Part shown: one piece after another, positions 1 to 7,901 of the stretch
How positions within the stretch are numbered: position 1 is the first letter of the stretch
Layout: the number at the start of each line of letters is the position of its first letter
Origin: Hymenobacter edaphi
Lineage (GTDB): Bacteria > Bacteroidota > Bacteroidia > Cytophagales > Hymenobacteraceae
Reading direction: 5' to 3'
DNA length: 64,000 nt
Assembly (NCBI RefSeq): GCF_003258365.1
Contig: NZ_QHKM01000002.1
Location: 310,001 to 374,000, forward strand
Position numbers and translations under genes: made by a program
Notes under the pieces: model-generated
What the model saw: the letters and a program-made list of their open reading frames with translations, nothing else
Database searches by the model: none
What the model was told of the DNA's origin: nothing

Positions 1-37
1 TGACTTTACAAACCCTCACATAAACAGTTCTCTCCCC

Positions 38-418
38 ATGGCTTACTCAGTAAACAACCCCGCCGGCAAAATCGTCCAGAACGTCATCGACGAGCTGCCC
101 ACCCTGATGGCTATTGCCGTGGTGGACGTAACCTCGGGCATGTCGCTGGCCTCGCACACCAACTCGCCCAACATCAACCCCGACACCGCCGCTGCCTACA
201 ACACGGAAGTGGTGAAGCAGAAGCAGAAGGCCATGTCGGCCCTGAAGCTGACCGGCGAAACCATCGAGGACATCCTCATCACGCTCTCGAACCAGCTGCA
301 CCTGATCAAGCTGAACAACACGGGCAACAAGTTCATCTACCTGGTGGTGAACCAGCGCGACACCAACCTGGCCATTGCCCGCGAAGTGCTGCGCAGCCAC
401 TCCTCGGCCCTCAACTAA
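38..418 (+). CDS. Roadblock/LC7-like small protein (copy 1)
   Basis: A 126-residue protein with no signal peptide or membrane segment, so probably cytosolic. The middle part has the Roadblock/LC7 pattern: a hydrophobic strand ending in VVDVTSGMSLAS (near residues 28-40), a long helix rich in Lys/Gln (61-72), the IEDILITLSNQLHLIKL strand pair (about 79-95) and a last strand plus helix with RDTNLAIAREVLR (106-118). Roadblock proteins bind and regulate small GTPases such as MglA, and they dimerise. Two clear paralogues follow on the same strand within 2.3 kb and share NAEVV/NTEVV, IEDIL and DTNLA. No GTPase is visible in the window. Family assignment is by motif pattern; the partner is unknown. 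Confidence 0.8.
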   Translation: MAYSVNNPAGKIVQNVIDELPTLMAIAVVDVTSGMSLASHTNSPNINPDTAAAYNTEVVKQKQKAMSALKLTGETIEDILITLSNQLHLIKLNNTGNKFIYLVVNQRDTNLAIAREVLRSHSSALN

Positions 419-537
419 TACCACCGGTGCGGCGGCCGGTGCCTGCGCAGGGCCGACCGCGCATCGTGGCGCGCTCCGAATACCCCTCCTGACTACTTCC
501 AGCTCACATAACTGCCGCACTACCGGCGGCGACGCTC

Positions 538-583
538 GGGTAGCCCGCGGTGGCTGATGCTCCTCAGCCGCGGCGGGCTACCC
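538..583. terminator. Hairpin after Roadblock copy 1
   Basis: Arms at 538-548 and 573-583 pair perfectly over 11 bases, and the enclosed sequence can extend the stem. There is no T tract, so it may be a transcript-stabilising hairpin and not a true intrinsic terminator. It lies between Roadblock copies 1 and 2. Confidence 0.4.
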
Positions 584-650
584 GGTAGCGCTTGCCCGGT
601 GTGCCGGTGGCCCGAATGACCGCCCCGCCCGGGGCCGAACGCGAGGCTGC

Positions 651-1085
651 ATGAACATTCCCTTTCTCCAGAAGCTAACCGGCCCGCCGCTGCACCAGGT
701 GGTAGGCGCCGGCCCCGCCAGCGCCGCGCGCAGTGCCGCCGAAAGCGTGCTGCACCGCGTGCTGGGCGGCTTGCCCGAAGTGCTGGCCGCCGCGGTGGTG
801 CGCATCGAGGGCGGGCAGCTGCTGGCCAGCTACACCACCGCCCGCGAGCTGAACCCCGGCAAGGTGGCCGGCTTCAACGCCGAAGTGGTGCGGCAGCAGC
901 GGCTGGCCCTGGCCGCCCTGGGCCAGCCCGACGAGGCGCTGGAGGACATTCTCATTACGCTGCGCACCCAGCTGCACCTGCTGCGCGTGCTGGCCGATGG
1001 CCGGCGCGTGCTCTACGTGGCCGTGGACTGCCGCGACACCAACCTGGGCATTGCCCGCGACGTGCTGCGCACCTGCGAAGCCTGA
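651..1085 (+). CDS. Roadblock/LC7-like small protein (copy 2)
   Basis: A 144-residue protein of the same family as its neighbours at 38-418 and 1872-2300. It carries an extra N-terminal stretch of about 35 residues before the conserved core. The core has VVRIEGGQLLASYTT, FNAEVVRQQRLALAAL, LEDILITLRTQLHLLR and RDTNLGIARDVLR. The ATG at 651 is preceded by no other good start in the reading frame. It is the most divergent of the three copies, for example GGQLLAS in place of SGMSLAS. It is likely cytosolic and probably forms homo- or heterodimers with the other copies. A GTPase-regulating role is inferred from the family only. Confidence 0.75.
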   Translation: MNIPFLQKLTGPPLHQVVGAGPASAARSAAESVLHRVLGGLPEVLAAAVVRIEGGQLLASYTTARELNPGKVAGFNAEVVRQQRLALAALGQPDEALEDILITLRTQLHLLRVLADGRRVLYVAVDCRDTNLGIARDVLRTCEA

Positions 1086-1164
1086 GCCGCCCGGCGGTGG
1101 GTGGAGCGGGTGGACGCCGCAGTCAGATACTGTATTCTACCCTTTCTCCATTCCAATTTCTCAC

Positions 1165-1833
1165 ATGAGACTAACCGCTTCTCCCTTCGATCCGCAAACG
1201 GGCGACCTGCTGCCCGTGTACCGCGACGCCTACCTGCGCGGTGATTTGAGCCCGGCTTCGGCCCGCGCCGTGGAGGCCTACCTGCGCCGCGACGCCGACC
1301 AGGCCCACGACACGCTCACCCGCTGGCACCAGATTCAGCCCGAGGCCGAGGTGGCCGCGCCGGGCTGGGTGCGTCGCCAGATTCAGCACATTCAGGCCGA
1401 GCCGGTGCGCTTCCGCCGCCGCGCTGCCGGGCTGGTAAGCTGCGCCGCCCTGGTGGGCGGGATGGTGTTTGCCGGCACCAACCTGCCCAACAACAACCTG
1501 CCGACCGACAACCTGCCCACGGCCGAAACCGTCGAGCTGGTGGCCCCGGCCGCCGACGCCGCCAGCGCCATTCGGATGGTGACGGTGAAAGGCCGCATCC
1601 TGGGTCAGGATGGTCAGCCCCTGGTGGGCGCTACCGTGTTGCAGAAGGGCACGCGCTTCGGCGTGAGCACCGATGCCTCGGGCAGCTACGCCATGCGCGT
1701 GCCGGCCGGCCAGCAGACGCTGGTGTACGGCTACGGCGGCTACCACGACCAGGAGCTGCAGGTGCAGAACGCGGCCCCGGCCAACGTCACCCTGTCGCCC
1801 CGCGCCAAGCAGCGCCGCTGGTTTCTTTTCTAG
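1165..1833 (+). CDS. Single-pass membrane protein with carboxypeptidase-regulatory-like domain
   Basis: A 222-residue protein starting at the ATG at 1165. The first 80 residues are soluble and contain a short zinc-finger-like or anti-sigma-like region without Cys/His ligands (DLLPVYRDAYLRGDLS). A hydrophobic segment, about residues 92-108 (GLVSCAALVGGMVFAG), is a likely membrane span. After a Asn/Pro-rich linker, residues 140-215 form a carboxypeptidase-D regulatory-like beta-sandwich (VKGRILGQDGQPLVGATV, then SGSYAMRVPAG). This layout, cytosolic head then membrane then sandwich, resembles some Bacteroidota anti-sigma factors, but no sigma gene is adjacent. It sits between Roadblock copies 2 and 3, with only 38 bases to copy 3, so co-transcription is likely. 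Confidence 0.7.
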   Translation: MRLTASPFDPQTGDLLPVYRDAYLRGDLSPASARAVEAYLRRDADQAHDTLTRWHQIQPEAEVAAPGWVRRQIQHIQAEPVRFRRRAAGLVSCAALVGGMVFAGTNLPNNNLPTDNLPTAETVELVAPAADAASAIRMVTVKGRILGQDGQPLVGATVLQKGTRFGVSTDASGSYAMRVPAGQQTLVYGYGGYHDQELQVQNAAPANVTLSPRAKQRRWFLF

Positions 1834-1871
1834 CCCGCCGCTGCGACGCGCCCGGGCCTAACGCTTACTCC

Positions 1872-2300
1872 GTGAAACCCAAGTCGTATCGTAAGAAAAC
1901 CGCTACCAAACATGCCCGCGTGGCCGCCCTGCAGGCGGAAGCCACGGCCGGCGAGGTAGTGCAGCAGGTGCTGGCCGCGTTGCCCGAGCTGCTGGCCGTG
2001 GCCGTGGTGGATGCCCGCACGGGCACCAGCCTGGCCGCCCATTCCAACTCCGCCGACATTGCCCCGGCCACCGCCGCGGCCTTCAACGCGGAAGTGGTGC
2101 GCCAGAAGCAGAAGGCCCTGACGGCCCTCAACCTCATCGACGAGCACATCGAGGACATCCTGATTTCGCTCTCGAATCAGCTGCACCTGATGCGTCTGGC
2201 CGACGGGGGGCGCAAGTTCATTTACCTCGCCGTCAGCGCCCACGATACCAACCTGGCCACGGCCCGGGAGGTGCTGCGGGTGCAGGCCGGCACGCTCTAG
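1872..2300 (+). CDS. Roadblock/LC7-like small protein (copy 3)
   Basis: A 142-residue protein beginning at the GTG at 1872, only 38 bases after the preceding gene. The N-terminus is basic (KPKSYRKKTATKHAR). The Roadblock core is very close to copy 1: VVDARTGTSLAAHSNSADI, FNAEVVRQKQKALTALNL, IEDILISLSNQLHLMRL and DTNLATAREVLR. The C-terminus is short. The extra basic head may bind nucleic acid or membrane, which is speculative. The close similarity to copy 1 implies a fairly recent duplication. A role in GTPase regulation is inferred from the family. Confidence 0.78.
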   Translation: MKPKSYRKKTATKHARVAALQAEATAGEVVQQVLAALPELLAVAVVDARTGTSLAAHSNSADIAPATAAAFNAEVVRQKQKALTALNLIDEHIEDILISLSNQLHLMRLADGGRKFIYLAVSAHDTNLATAREVLRVQAGTL

Positions 2301-2451
2301 TCTCATGGCGCGGCGCCCCAACCCGCCGCGCTCCTTTTTCCCTGCTCCGGCGGCCCCGCCGCCCCGCGCCCACGACGCGCTCAGCCCCGGATTTGGGTAG
2401 ACCGGGCGTTGGGCGCGTCGTTTTGGCGTTGGGCGCGCCGTAGCTTCGTGC

Positions 2452-2904
2452 GTGCTACAAATCGAATCCAACACCAGCGTATCCAAAGGCGGCTGTTATG
2501 TGGTGGCCAGCATATTCGGCCTGCTTGCCCTGAGTATGCTCCGGCAACATGATTTCCACCAGCAGCCCGCTCAGGGGTGGCAGTATTTGCTATTGATTGT
2601 GCTCTGTGGCGTGGTGCCGCCGCTGGCGTATGCCTCAACCCTGAAACGCTACCGATTGACCATTGATGACGATGAGCTGTTGTTGGAGCAGGTAGCGGGG
2701 CCGGTGCTGGTACTGCAGCCGATGAGGACGCTGCTGCGGTGGAGAGTGTTCAGAACTCAAGGCCGCTACAGTGTCGGCGAGACGCTGTACTTACGCTTCC
2801 GCCAAGGCGACGCCGTGCATATTAACTCCATGGAATATGCGCGCTTTGAGGAAATAGTCGCGCTGCTGCGGGCTCGTTACGCCGGCAAACAGCAGGAGGA
2901 GTGA
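2452..2904 (+). CDS. Small two-span membrane protein of unknown function
   Basis: A 150-residue protein read from the GTG at 2452. Two hydrophobic segments (about residues 15-30 and 45-62) are followed by a soluble C-terminal half with alternating strands (YRLTIDDDELLLEQV, ETLYLRFRQGDAVHI) and a final helix. The pattern resembles membrane-anchored PH-like domains (bacterial PH/DUF304 type), but I see no diagnostic motif. Its GC content is lower than the neighbouring Roadblock genes. A TAGCTTCG box at 2441-2448 lies only three bases before the start, which could mean a leaderless transcript. The function is unknown. Confidence 0.6.
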   Translation: MLQIESNTSVSKGGCYVVASIFGLLALSMLRQHDFHQQPAQGWQYLLLIVLCGVVPPLAYASTLKRYRLTIDDDELLLEQVAGPVLVLQPMRTLLRWRVFRTQGRYSVGETLYLRFRQGDAVHINSMEYARFEEIVALLRARYAGKQQEE

Positions 2905-2939
2905 GGTGCCTGGATAATCAGCCAACGACGCGTGAAGAC

Positions 2940-2977
2940 AAAAAAATAGCGGCGCGCTGGTGGGACAGCGCGCCGCT
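2940..2977 (-). terminator. Intrinsic terminator of the truncated haemoglobin gene
   Basis: An 11-bp perfect stem (2948-2958 with 2967-2977, 8-base loop) is followed on the minus strand by seven T (complement of 2940-2946). It lies 26 bases beyond the stop at 3004 and fits an intrinsic terminator for that gene. Confidence 0.85.
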
Positions 2978-3003
2978 ACTGGTTTAAGAGTTGGTCGGGC
3001 CGG

Positions 3004-3408
3004 TTACGAAACCGTCAGCGTGGGGTTGCGGGTCGGGAACGAGGCGTCGAGCAGGGCGCCCAGGTTCAGGACTTTGCGGCGGGCTTCTTCGGCTTTGGGG
3101 CCGGCGAAGTTTTCGCGCACGGCGGCGTCGAACAGGGTTTGCCAGCGGCGGCAGTTGGGGCCTTCCAGCGGCAGGCCCAGGTCGCGGGCGGCGGCAGACT
3201 GGCGGCCGGTTTTGGGCCCGAAGAGGGCAGCGCTCCAGAAGTTGTAGAGCGTGAAGAGGTGATGCGGCCAGTGTACGCGGGCCACCGCGTTGAAAGCGGG
3301 GCTGAGCACTTCATCCTGGTTGACCTTCTCGCAGAACGTGTCGACGAGCGTTTTCACGTCGGCTTCCCGCGTGATGTCGGTAAGAGCAGAGGCTGGAGCG
3401 TTTGCCAT
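3004..3408 (-). CDS. Group III truncated haemoglobin-like protein lacking the proximal His
   Basis: A 134-residue protein starting at the ATG at 3408 (MANAPAS); an in-frame extension upstream is not globin-like. Residues 18-35 (VKTLVDTFCEKVNQDEVL), HWPHHL at 46-51, NFW at 56-58 and GPKAEEARRK at 103-112 match group III truncated haemoglobins, normally haem proteins handling O2, NO or peroxide. In the family the proximal haem-binding His lies in the helix that follows the FW motif; here the aligned segment reads SAAARDLGLP (71-80) and the protein has no His after residue 50. An Asp (76) or Arg (75) sits where His is expected. It is therefore either haem-free, or binds haem differently. It has its own promoter-like element and terminator. 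Confidence 0.8.
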   Translation of the reverse strand: MANAPASALTDITREADVKTLVDTFCEKVNQDEVLSPAFNAVARVHWPHHLFTLYNFWSAALFGPKTGRQSAAARDLGLPLEGPNCRRWQTLFDAAVRENFAGPKAEEARRKVLNLGALLDASFPTRNPTLTVS

Positions 3409-3460
3409 AGAGCGAATGAGCTGGGGACCGGGATACGGCCGCGGTGAGGAACAGGTTGGG

Positions 3461-3491
3461 CTAAGATAGCGCAATCGATTGCACGGCCAAA
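3461..3491 (-). promoter_or_regulatory. Promoter with a 12-base palindrome in its spacer
   Basis: On the minus strand a TTTG (3488-3491) is separated by 19 bases from TATCTTAG (3461-3468), matching the Bacteroidota sigma pattern TTTG-N19-TAnnTTTG with one mismatch. The spacer contains the perfect palindrome GCAATCGATTGC (3471-3482), a shape typical of LacI-family operators. It lies about 53 bases upstream of the haemoglobin ATG and could allow repression by a bound dimer. The regulator is not identified. Confidence 0.6.
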
Positions 3492-3570
3492 TGATTGTTG
3501 TCATTTATCCTTGATTATCAGGGGTAATTGCAAAGAAACAAATCGGGCGCGAAGCGAATAACCGGTACAC

Positions 3571-3604
3571 AAAAACGGCCCGACCAGGGCAGTCGGGCCG
3601 TTTT
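3571..3604. terminator. Bidirectional terminator after the glycosidase gene
   Basis: A 13-bp perfect stem (3572-3584 with 3592-3604, 7-base loop) carries A and T tracts at its two ends, so it can act in both directions. On the minus strand it lies 26 bases beyond the glycosidase stop at 3630. Confidence 0.85.
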
Positions 3605-3629
3605 CGGAGCGGGGGCGGGCAGGCGGCGC

Positions 3630-6380
3630 CTAGCGGATGCGCGTGAGGCGCAGCTGGTCCAGCATGGCCTGATTCACCGCGCCGTTCATGTTCTCGTTGC
3701 TCGGCTCCAGGGTCAGCTCGAAGGTGTAGACGCCCTCGCTCAGGGTGGCAAACACGGGGTTGGTGTAGCCCCAGTCCGACCACTCATCCACCCCGCGCTG
3801 GGGCAGCACCACCGTGCCGATGGCCCGGCCGTCGGCCTTCAGCGTGCGGAGCGCGCACTTGTTGCTGGTGTTGATGGGCCCGTTGCCGTTGGCGTAGCGG
3901 AAATCCAGCGCGTAGAGGCCGCCCGCGGGCACCACCACCTGCAGCTTCAGGCGCGGGTTGCGCGTCGGGCTGATTTCGACGAAGCCCTTGCCGGTGAAGC
4001 CTTTGTAGGGCAGCCGGGCCGCCGGCGCAAACGCCTCCATCTGGTAGATGCGCTCAAACTTAGCCGCCCCCACCGGCAGCGGCTCCGAGGCGAAGCTCTC
4101 GTAGCCCTGCGCATCCACGGCCACCACCTGGTACTCGGCATAGGCGGTAGCGGCGCCGGTGGCGAAGCTGGCCTCGGTGGTGCGGCCCGCAAACTCGCCG
4201 TTGCGCAGCACCAAATAGGCCTTGGCGCCCTCCACCGCGGCCCAGCTGAGCTGCCCGCTCTGGTAGCGCACGGCCGGCGTCATGGGGGCCACGTGGTGGG
4301 CCACCTTGTGCTGGCCGGCGGCCGGCGGCACCTGCCCCGCCAGCTCGATGCGGATGCTGTGGCGGCCGCTGAGGTTGGCGGGCACGGTGGCGTTGGGCAG
4401 CGGCTGGCCGTCGAGCGTGATGGTGCTGATGCGGTTGCCGTAGCCCGTCATTTCGATGTCGAGGGTGGCCCAGCGGTGGCGGAAGCCGGTGAGGCGGCGC
4501 GTGCCCTGCAGCGCCCGCGGCACGAAGGGCCGGAACACCAGCCCATCGGCCTGCCAGTCCATGCCGAACAGGCCGCGGTACACCAGCCCCAGCGTGCCCG
4601 AGAGGCTCCAGAGCATCACCGAGCTGTTGACCTGCGTGCCGGCGAAGTCGCCGTCGGAGGCCACAAAGTTTTCCTTGTTGGTCAGAAACAGCGCCGCCGG
4701 GCGGGCCACGGCCATCAGGCTTTCCAGGTAGGCTTCTTCATTGCCGGCCTTGGCGGCGGCCAGGCCCCAGTAGCTCTGCACGAAGGGCCACACGGCGTTG
4801 TTGTGGTAGGGCGGAATGCCCGGCGTCTGCGGGTAGATGCACGGAATGCCGTAGTCCATCACCGGCGTGTTGGCCACCACCGAGCGGCTGCGCTCCGAGT
4901 CGGCCACGCCGAAGAGCACCGCCAGCGCCTCGCCCAGGGCCTCGCTGCGCGGCGAGAGAATGGAGGCCATGCGGCCGTAGCGGTACTGGCCGTAGTAGCC
5001 CTTGTCGTTTTGCCAGAGGTAGTCGTTGAGGCCCTGCCGGATGCTGGCGGCCTGCTGCCGGTGCCGGGCCCCGACCTCCTCCTGGCCCAGGCGCTCGGCC
5101 ATCAGCGCCAGCACCTGGTTGGCCTGGTAATGCACGGCGTTGGTGCCCAGGTTCAGCGACTGGTAGATGTCGACCGGCTGCATCCACTTCGGGTAGGTCT
5201 GCTCGCGCCAGTCCAGGAACGACGACTCCCCGCGCATCAGCCCGCTGCTCGGGTCCAGGGCGTTGCGCAGGTCGTCTTCGAGGGAGTTTTTGATGATGGG
5301 GTAGACCCGGCGCAGCCACACCTCGTCGCCGGTGGATTTGTAGACTTCCCAGGCCGCCACGGCCCAGATCATGCGGTCGGTGGAAACGGGGTAGGCCCCG
5401 CCGGTGCCCGTGTCCTGAATGATGCGGCCCCCGGGCGTGACCTTGCGCAGCAGGCTGTTCATGGCCACCTTGGGCTGCAGCGCGGCCTGGGCCAGGATGA
5501 TGGAGTAGCTGATGTCGCGCGTCCATACGCCGGCCCACGACTCGCCGGTGCGGAAGGTGCTGTCGGGCTCCACGGCGCGGCGGGCTTCTTCCAGGGCCAG
5601 ATTATAGAGCGCGTCGAAGAGCGGGTACTCCGACTGGTACTGGGGCAGGTCGGCCACATCGAGGCGGGCTTGCCACTGCCGGGCGGTGGTTTTCTGGTCG
5701 GCGTGGGCGTTCAGCACCACGGTGGTTTCGTAGATGCCGTCCCCGTCGGGGTCGGTCAGCGCCAGCCCGGGCTTGTTGATGAGGTTGTCGAAGTCCCAGC
5801 TCAGCGGGGCCGTATTGCCGGCCACCAGCACGTGCTTCAGGTCCTGCTGGTACAGCTTCTGCCCGTTGTAGAGCGAATAGTAGCCCTGCTTTTTGAATGC
5901 GGCCAGCACCGGGCGCAGGTCCAGCCGAATCCTGAGCGGCGTGTTGGGTGCCAGGTAGGCGTTGGCCGGCACCGGCGTGCGGTCCACGTACTGCTGGCCG
6001 AACACGATGAGCGGCGTTTCCAGCCCCGCGGCCCCGGCGCGCGGCAGGGCCACGAACACGTGGTCCTGGCCGGGCGGCATTTCGTTGTCCTTGCCGTTGA
6101 GGCTGAACTTAAAGCTCACCTGCGGGCTCTGGAAGGCGTTGGCCGGGCTCTGGTAATTCGAGGTCAGCTCGGTGCGCGAGCGGGCGCGGGCCACGTGCGG
6201 GCCCTGCACCACGGAGTCGCGGTATACGGTGTAGGCCGCCGATTGCCACACGGGGCCGGCCGGGGCAGGGGGCGGGGTGGTGGCGGCGGGTTGGGTAGTC
6301 GATTTCGGCATCTGGCAGGAGCCCGCCACGAGCAGCGGCACCAGCAGCAGGCGCGGCGGGAAAAACGGACGACAAAGCAT
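3630..6380 (-). CDS. Secreted six-hairpin glycosidase lipoprotein (MGH1/GH63-like)
   Basis: A 916-residue protein from the ATG at 6380. The N-terminus is a lipoprotein-type signal (hydrophobic stretch ending AGSC, Cys 22), so it probably sits in an outer membrane or periplasmic leaflet. The central part has the alpha/alpha six-hairpin pattern of MGH1-like and glycogen-debranching-like glycosidases, with WAGVWTRDISYS, DTGTGGAYPVSTDRM, GESSFLDWREQTYP and a long helical repeat region. It ends with an FN3-like segment and a CBM6/35-like beta-sandwich (about the last 145 residues, beginning near YQMEAF and ending with QAMLDQLRL). The substrate is not evident. The gene diverges from the DUF4126 gene and has its own terminator. 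Family assignment is fairly firm; the specificity is open. Confidence 0.8.
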   Translation of the reverse strand: MLCRPFFPPRLLLVPLLVAGSCQMPKSTTQPAATTPPPAPAGPVWQSAAYTVYRDSVVQGPHVARARSRTELTSNYQSPANAFQSPQVSFKFSLNGKDNEMPPGQDHVFVALPRAGAAGLETPLIVFGQQYVDRTPVPANAYLAPNTPLRIRLDLRPVLAAFKKQGYYSLYNGQKLYQQDLKHVLVAGNTAPLSWDFDNLINKPGLALTDPDGDGIYETTVVLNAHADQKTTARQWQARLDVADLPQYQSEYPLFDALYNLALEEARRAVEPDSTFRTGESWAGVWTRDISYSIILAQAALQPKVAMNSLLRKVTPGGRIIQDTGTGGAYPVSTDRMIWAVAAWEVYKSTGDEVWLRRVYPIIKNSLEDDLRNALDPSSGLMRGESSFLDWREQTYPKWMQPVDIYQSLNLGTNAVHYQANQVLALMAERLGQEEVGARHRQQAASIRQGLNDYLWQNDKGYYGQYRYGRMASILSPRSEALGEALAVLFGVADSERSRSVVANTPVMDYGIPCIYPQTPGIPPYHNNAVWPFVQSYWGLAAAKAGNEEAYLESLMAVARPAALFLTNKENFVASDGDFAGTQVNSSVMLWSLSGTLGLVYRGLFGMDWQADGLVFRPFVPRALQGTRRLTGFRHRWATLDIEMTGYGNRISTITLDGQPLPNATVPANLSGRHSIRIELAGQVPPAAGQHKVAHHVAPMTPAVRYQSGQLSWAAVEGAKAYLVLRNGEFAGRTTEASFATGAATAYAEYQVVAVDAQGYESFASEPLPVGAAKFERIYQMEAFAPAARLPYKGFTGKGFVEISPTRNPRLKLQVVVPAGGLYALDFRYANGNGPINTSNKCALRTLKADGRAIGTVVLPQRGVDEWSDWGYTNPVFATLSEGVYTFELTLEPSNENMNGAVNQAMLDQLRLTRIR

Positions 6381-6535
6381 AAACAAGCGGCGCAAAAATG
6401 CTGCCGTGAAGCTACGCAACGCGGCGGGCTCCGGCCACGGCGCCCGCCGCGGCGGCCCTGCATCGGCCGCGGCCCCACCCTGCAGCCCCCGGCGCCGTAA
6501 GCGTACCCGGCAGTTCATTTATCCGCCTTCTCGCT

Positions 6536-7024
6536 ATGGCTTCTTCTCCCTTCTGGCAAACCCTCGGCCTCGGCGCCGTGGCTGGTATGCGTTCCATGAC
6601 GGCCCCGGCCCTGCTCAGCAGCGCCCTGCGCCACCACCCCTCGGGCCGCCTGGCCCATTCGGCCCTGGGCTGGCTGCAGACGCCTGCCGCCGCCAACGCC
6701 CTGAAAGCCCTGGCCGGCGCCGAAATGGCCAGCGACAAACTGCCCAACATGCCCGACCGCACCGCCCCGCCCGTACTGGCCGGCCGCGCCCTGTCGGGCG
6801 CCCTCATCGGGGCGGTGCTCTACAAAACCAACCGCGGCAGCCTGCTCAAGGGCGCCGTGGTGGGCAGCCTGGGCGCCGTGGCCGGCTCCTTCGCCGCCCT
6901 CTACCTGCGCAAGCTCGCCACCCAGCGCACCCCGCTGAAAGAGCCCTGGGCGGGCCTGGTGGAAGACGTGCTGACCGTGGCCACCGGCAAAGCCGTGCTC
7001 GGCCGCCACCAGCCCGGGCACTGA
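6536..7024 (+). CDS. DUF4126 family membrane protein
   Basis: A 162-residue protein with the typical DUF4126 opening: a hydrophobic helix followed by GAVAGMRSMTAPALLS (residues 13-28). Further hydrophobic, Gly/Ala-rich segments lie near 80-95 and 103-122, and a conserved KLPNMPDRT stretch (64-72) joins them. Such proteins are small integral membrane proteins of unknown function. It diverges from the glycosidase gene with 155 bases between the starts and converges on the LytTR gene. Confidence 0.8.
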   Translation: MASSPFWQTLGLGAVAGMRSMTAPALLSSALRHHPSGRLAHSALGWLQTPAAANALKALAGAEMASDKLPNMPDRTAPPVLAGRALSGALIGAVLYKTNRGSLLKGAVVGSLGAVAGSFAALYLRKLATQRTPLKEPWAGLVEDVLTVATGKAVLGRHQPGH

Positions 7025-7029
7025 TGGGT

Positions 7030-7118
7030 AGTTTGGGAGGGTAGGAGTTAGATGGGTAGCTCTTTCAACTCATACCCTTTTTAACTCATACCCTCATACC
7101 CTCCTAAACTCCTACCCC
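7030..7118. repeat. Pyrimidine-rich imperfect inverted repeat between convergent genes
   Basis: A purine-rich arm (GGGAGGGTAGGAG) is followed by a spacer and several copies of the words CATACCC, CTCCTA and CTCCTACC. The arms can fold imperfectly, and a pentaT lies in the loop. A second member of the same kind is at 15721-15805. It probably ends transcription of both flanking convergent genes. Confidence 0.6.
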
Positions 7119-7121
7119 ATC

Positions 7122-7898
7122 TTACCCTTCCAGCCAGCGGCGGAACTCGGGCGTTTGGGCGGTGCTGGTGGTCAGCGTCACGTCGGGCAGGGGGCGCAGC
7201 TTCACCAGCAGGCGGTTGTTGAAGTAGGGCTCCACCTTTTCCACGAAGCCGATGTTGACCAGCTCCGAGCGGTTGAGGCGCCCGAACCGGTTCGGGTCGA
7301 GCTGGCGCTCCAGCTCGGTGAGCGTGCCGCTGAGCGGGTAGCGCGTGCCCTGCCGGTCGACGGCAAACACTACGCCCTCGTCGGCCTGCAGGTACACCAC
7401 GTCTTCCACCGGCAGGATGTAGAGGCTGTTGCGCTGGCGCACCGAGAAGCGCTGCCGGTAGGCCGGGGCGGCGGGGCGCAGGGCCTGGCCGAGCTGGGCC
7501 AGCACTTCGGGGCTCAGGCCGCCGGCCGCCGGAGCCAGGCTGCGGCGCAGCTGCTGGTACTTGTCGAGGGCGTGGGCCACCTGCTCGGCGGTGAAGGGCT
7601 TGAGCAGGTAGGCAATGCCGTTGCCGTGGAACGCGGGCAGCAGAAACTGGTCGTAGGCCGTCACGAAGATGATCGGGCAGGTCACCGCTACCTGTTGATA
7701 AAGCGCAAACACGTTGCCGTCGAGCAGCTCGATGTCGGAGAAAATCAAGTCGGGCATGGGGTTATCGGCAAACCAGGCCAGGCCCTTGGCAATGCTGCGC
7801 ACCACCTGCACCACCTGCGCGGTGGGGTCGTGCGCGCTCAGGTACTGCATCAGCTGCCGCGCCGACAGCTCTTCGTCTTCGATGACGAGCACATTCAT
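7122..7898 (-). CDS. LytTR-family response regulator
   Basis: A 258-residue regulator. The receiver domain (1-118) has the acidic pocket EDEE (7-10), the phosphoacceptor Asp 55 in the FSDIEL motif, Thr 80 and Lys 100 in LLKPF. The LytTR DNA-binding domain spans about 148-256, starting with RFSVRQRNSLY and including the FGRLNRSELVN segment typical of the family. It follows the histidine kinase gene with three bases between its ATG and the kinase stop, so the two are co-transcribed. The targets are unknown; LytTR regulators usually bind direct repeats near their own or adjacent promoters. Confidence 0.93.
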   Translation of the reverse strand: MNVLVIEDEELSARQLMQYLSAHDPTAQVVQVVRSIAKGLAWFADNPMPDLIFSDIELLDGNVFALYQQVAVTCPIIFVTAYDQFLLPAFHGNGIAYLLKPFTAEQVAHALDKYQQLRRSLAPAAGGLSPEVLAQLGQALRPAAPAYRQRFSVRQRNSLYILPVEDVVYLQADEGVVFAVDRQGTRYPLSGTLTELERQLDPNRFGRLNRSELVNIGFVEKVEPYFNNRLLVKLRPLPDVTLTTSTAQTPEFRRWLEG

Positions 7899-7901
7899 GG
7901 G

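Noticed and set aside
3528-6500. A 990-residue open frame on the plus strand across the glycosidase gene.
   Set aside because: It mirrors the minus-strand glycosidase in a GC-rich region and has Gly/Ala/Arg/His-biased composition with no domain.
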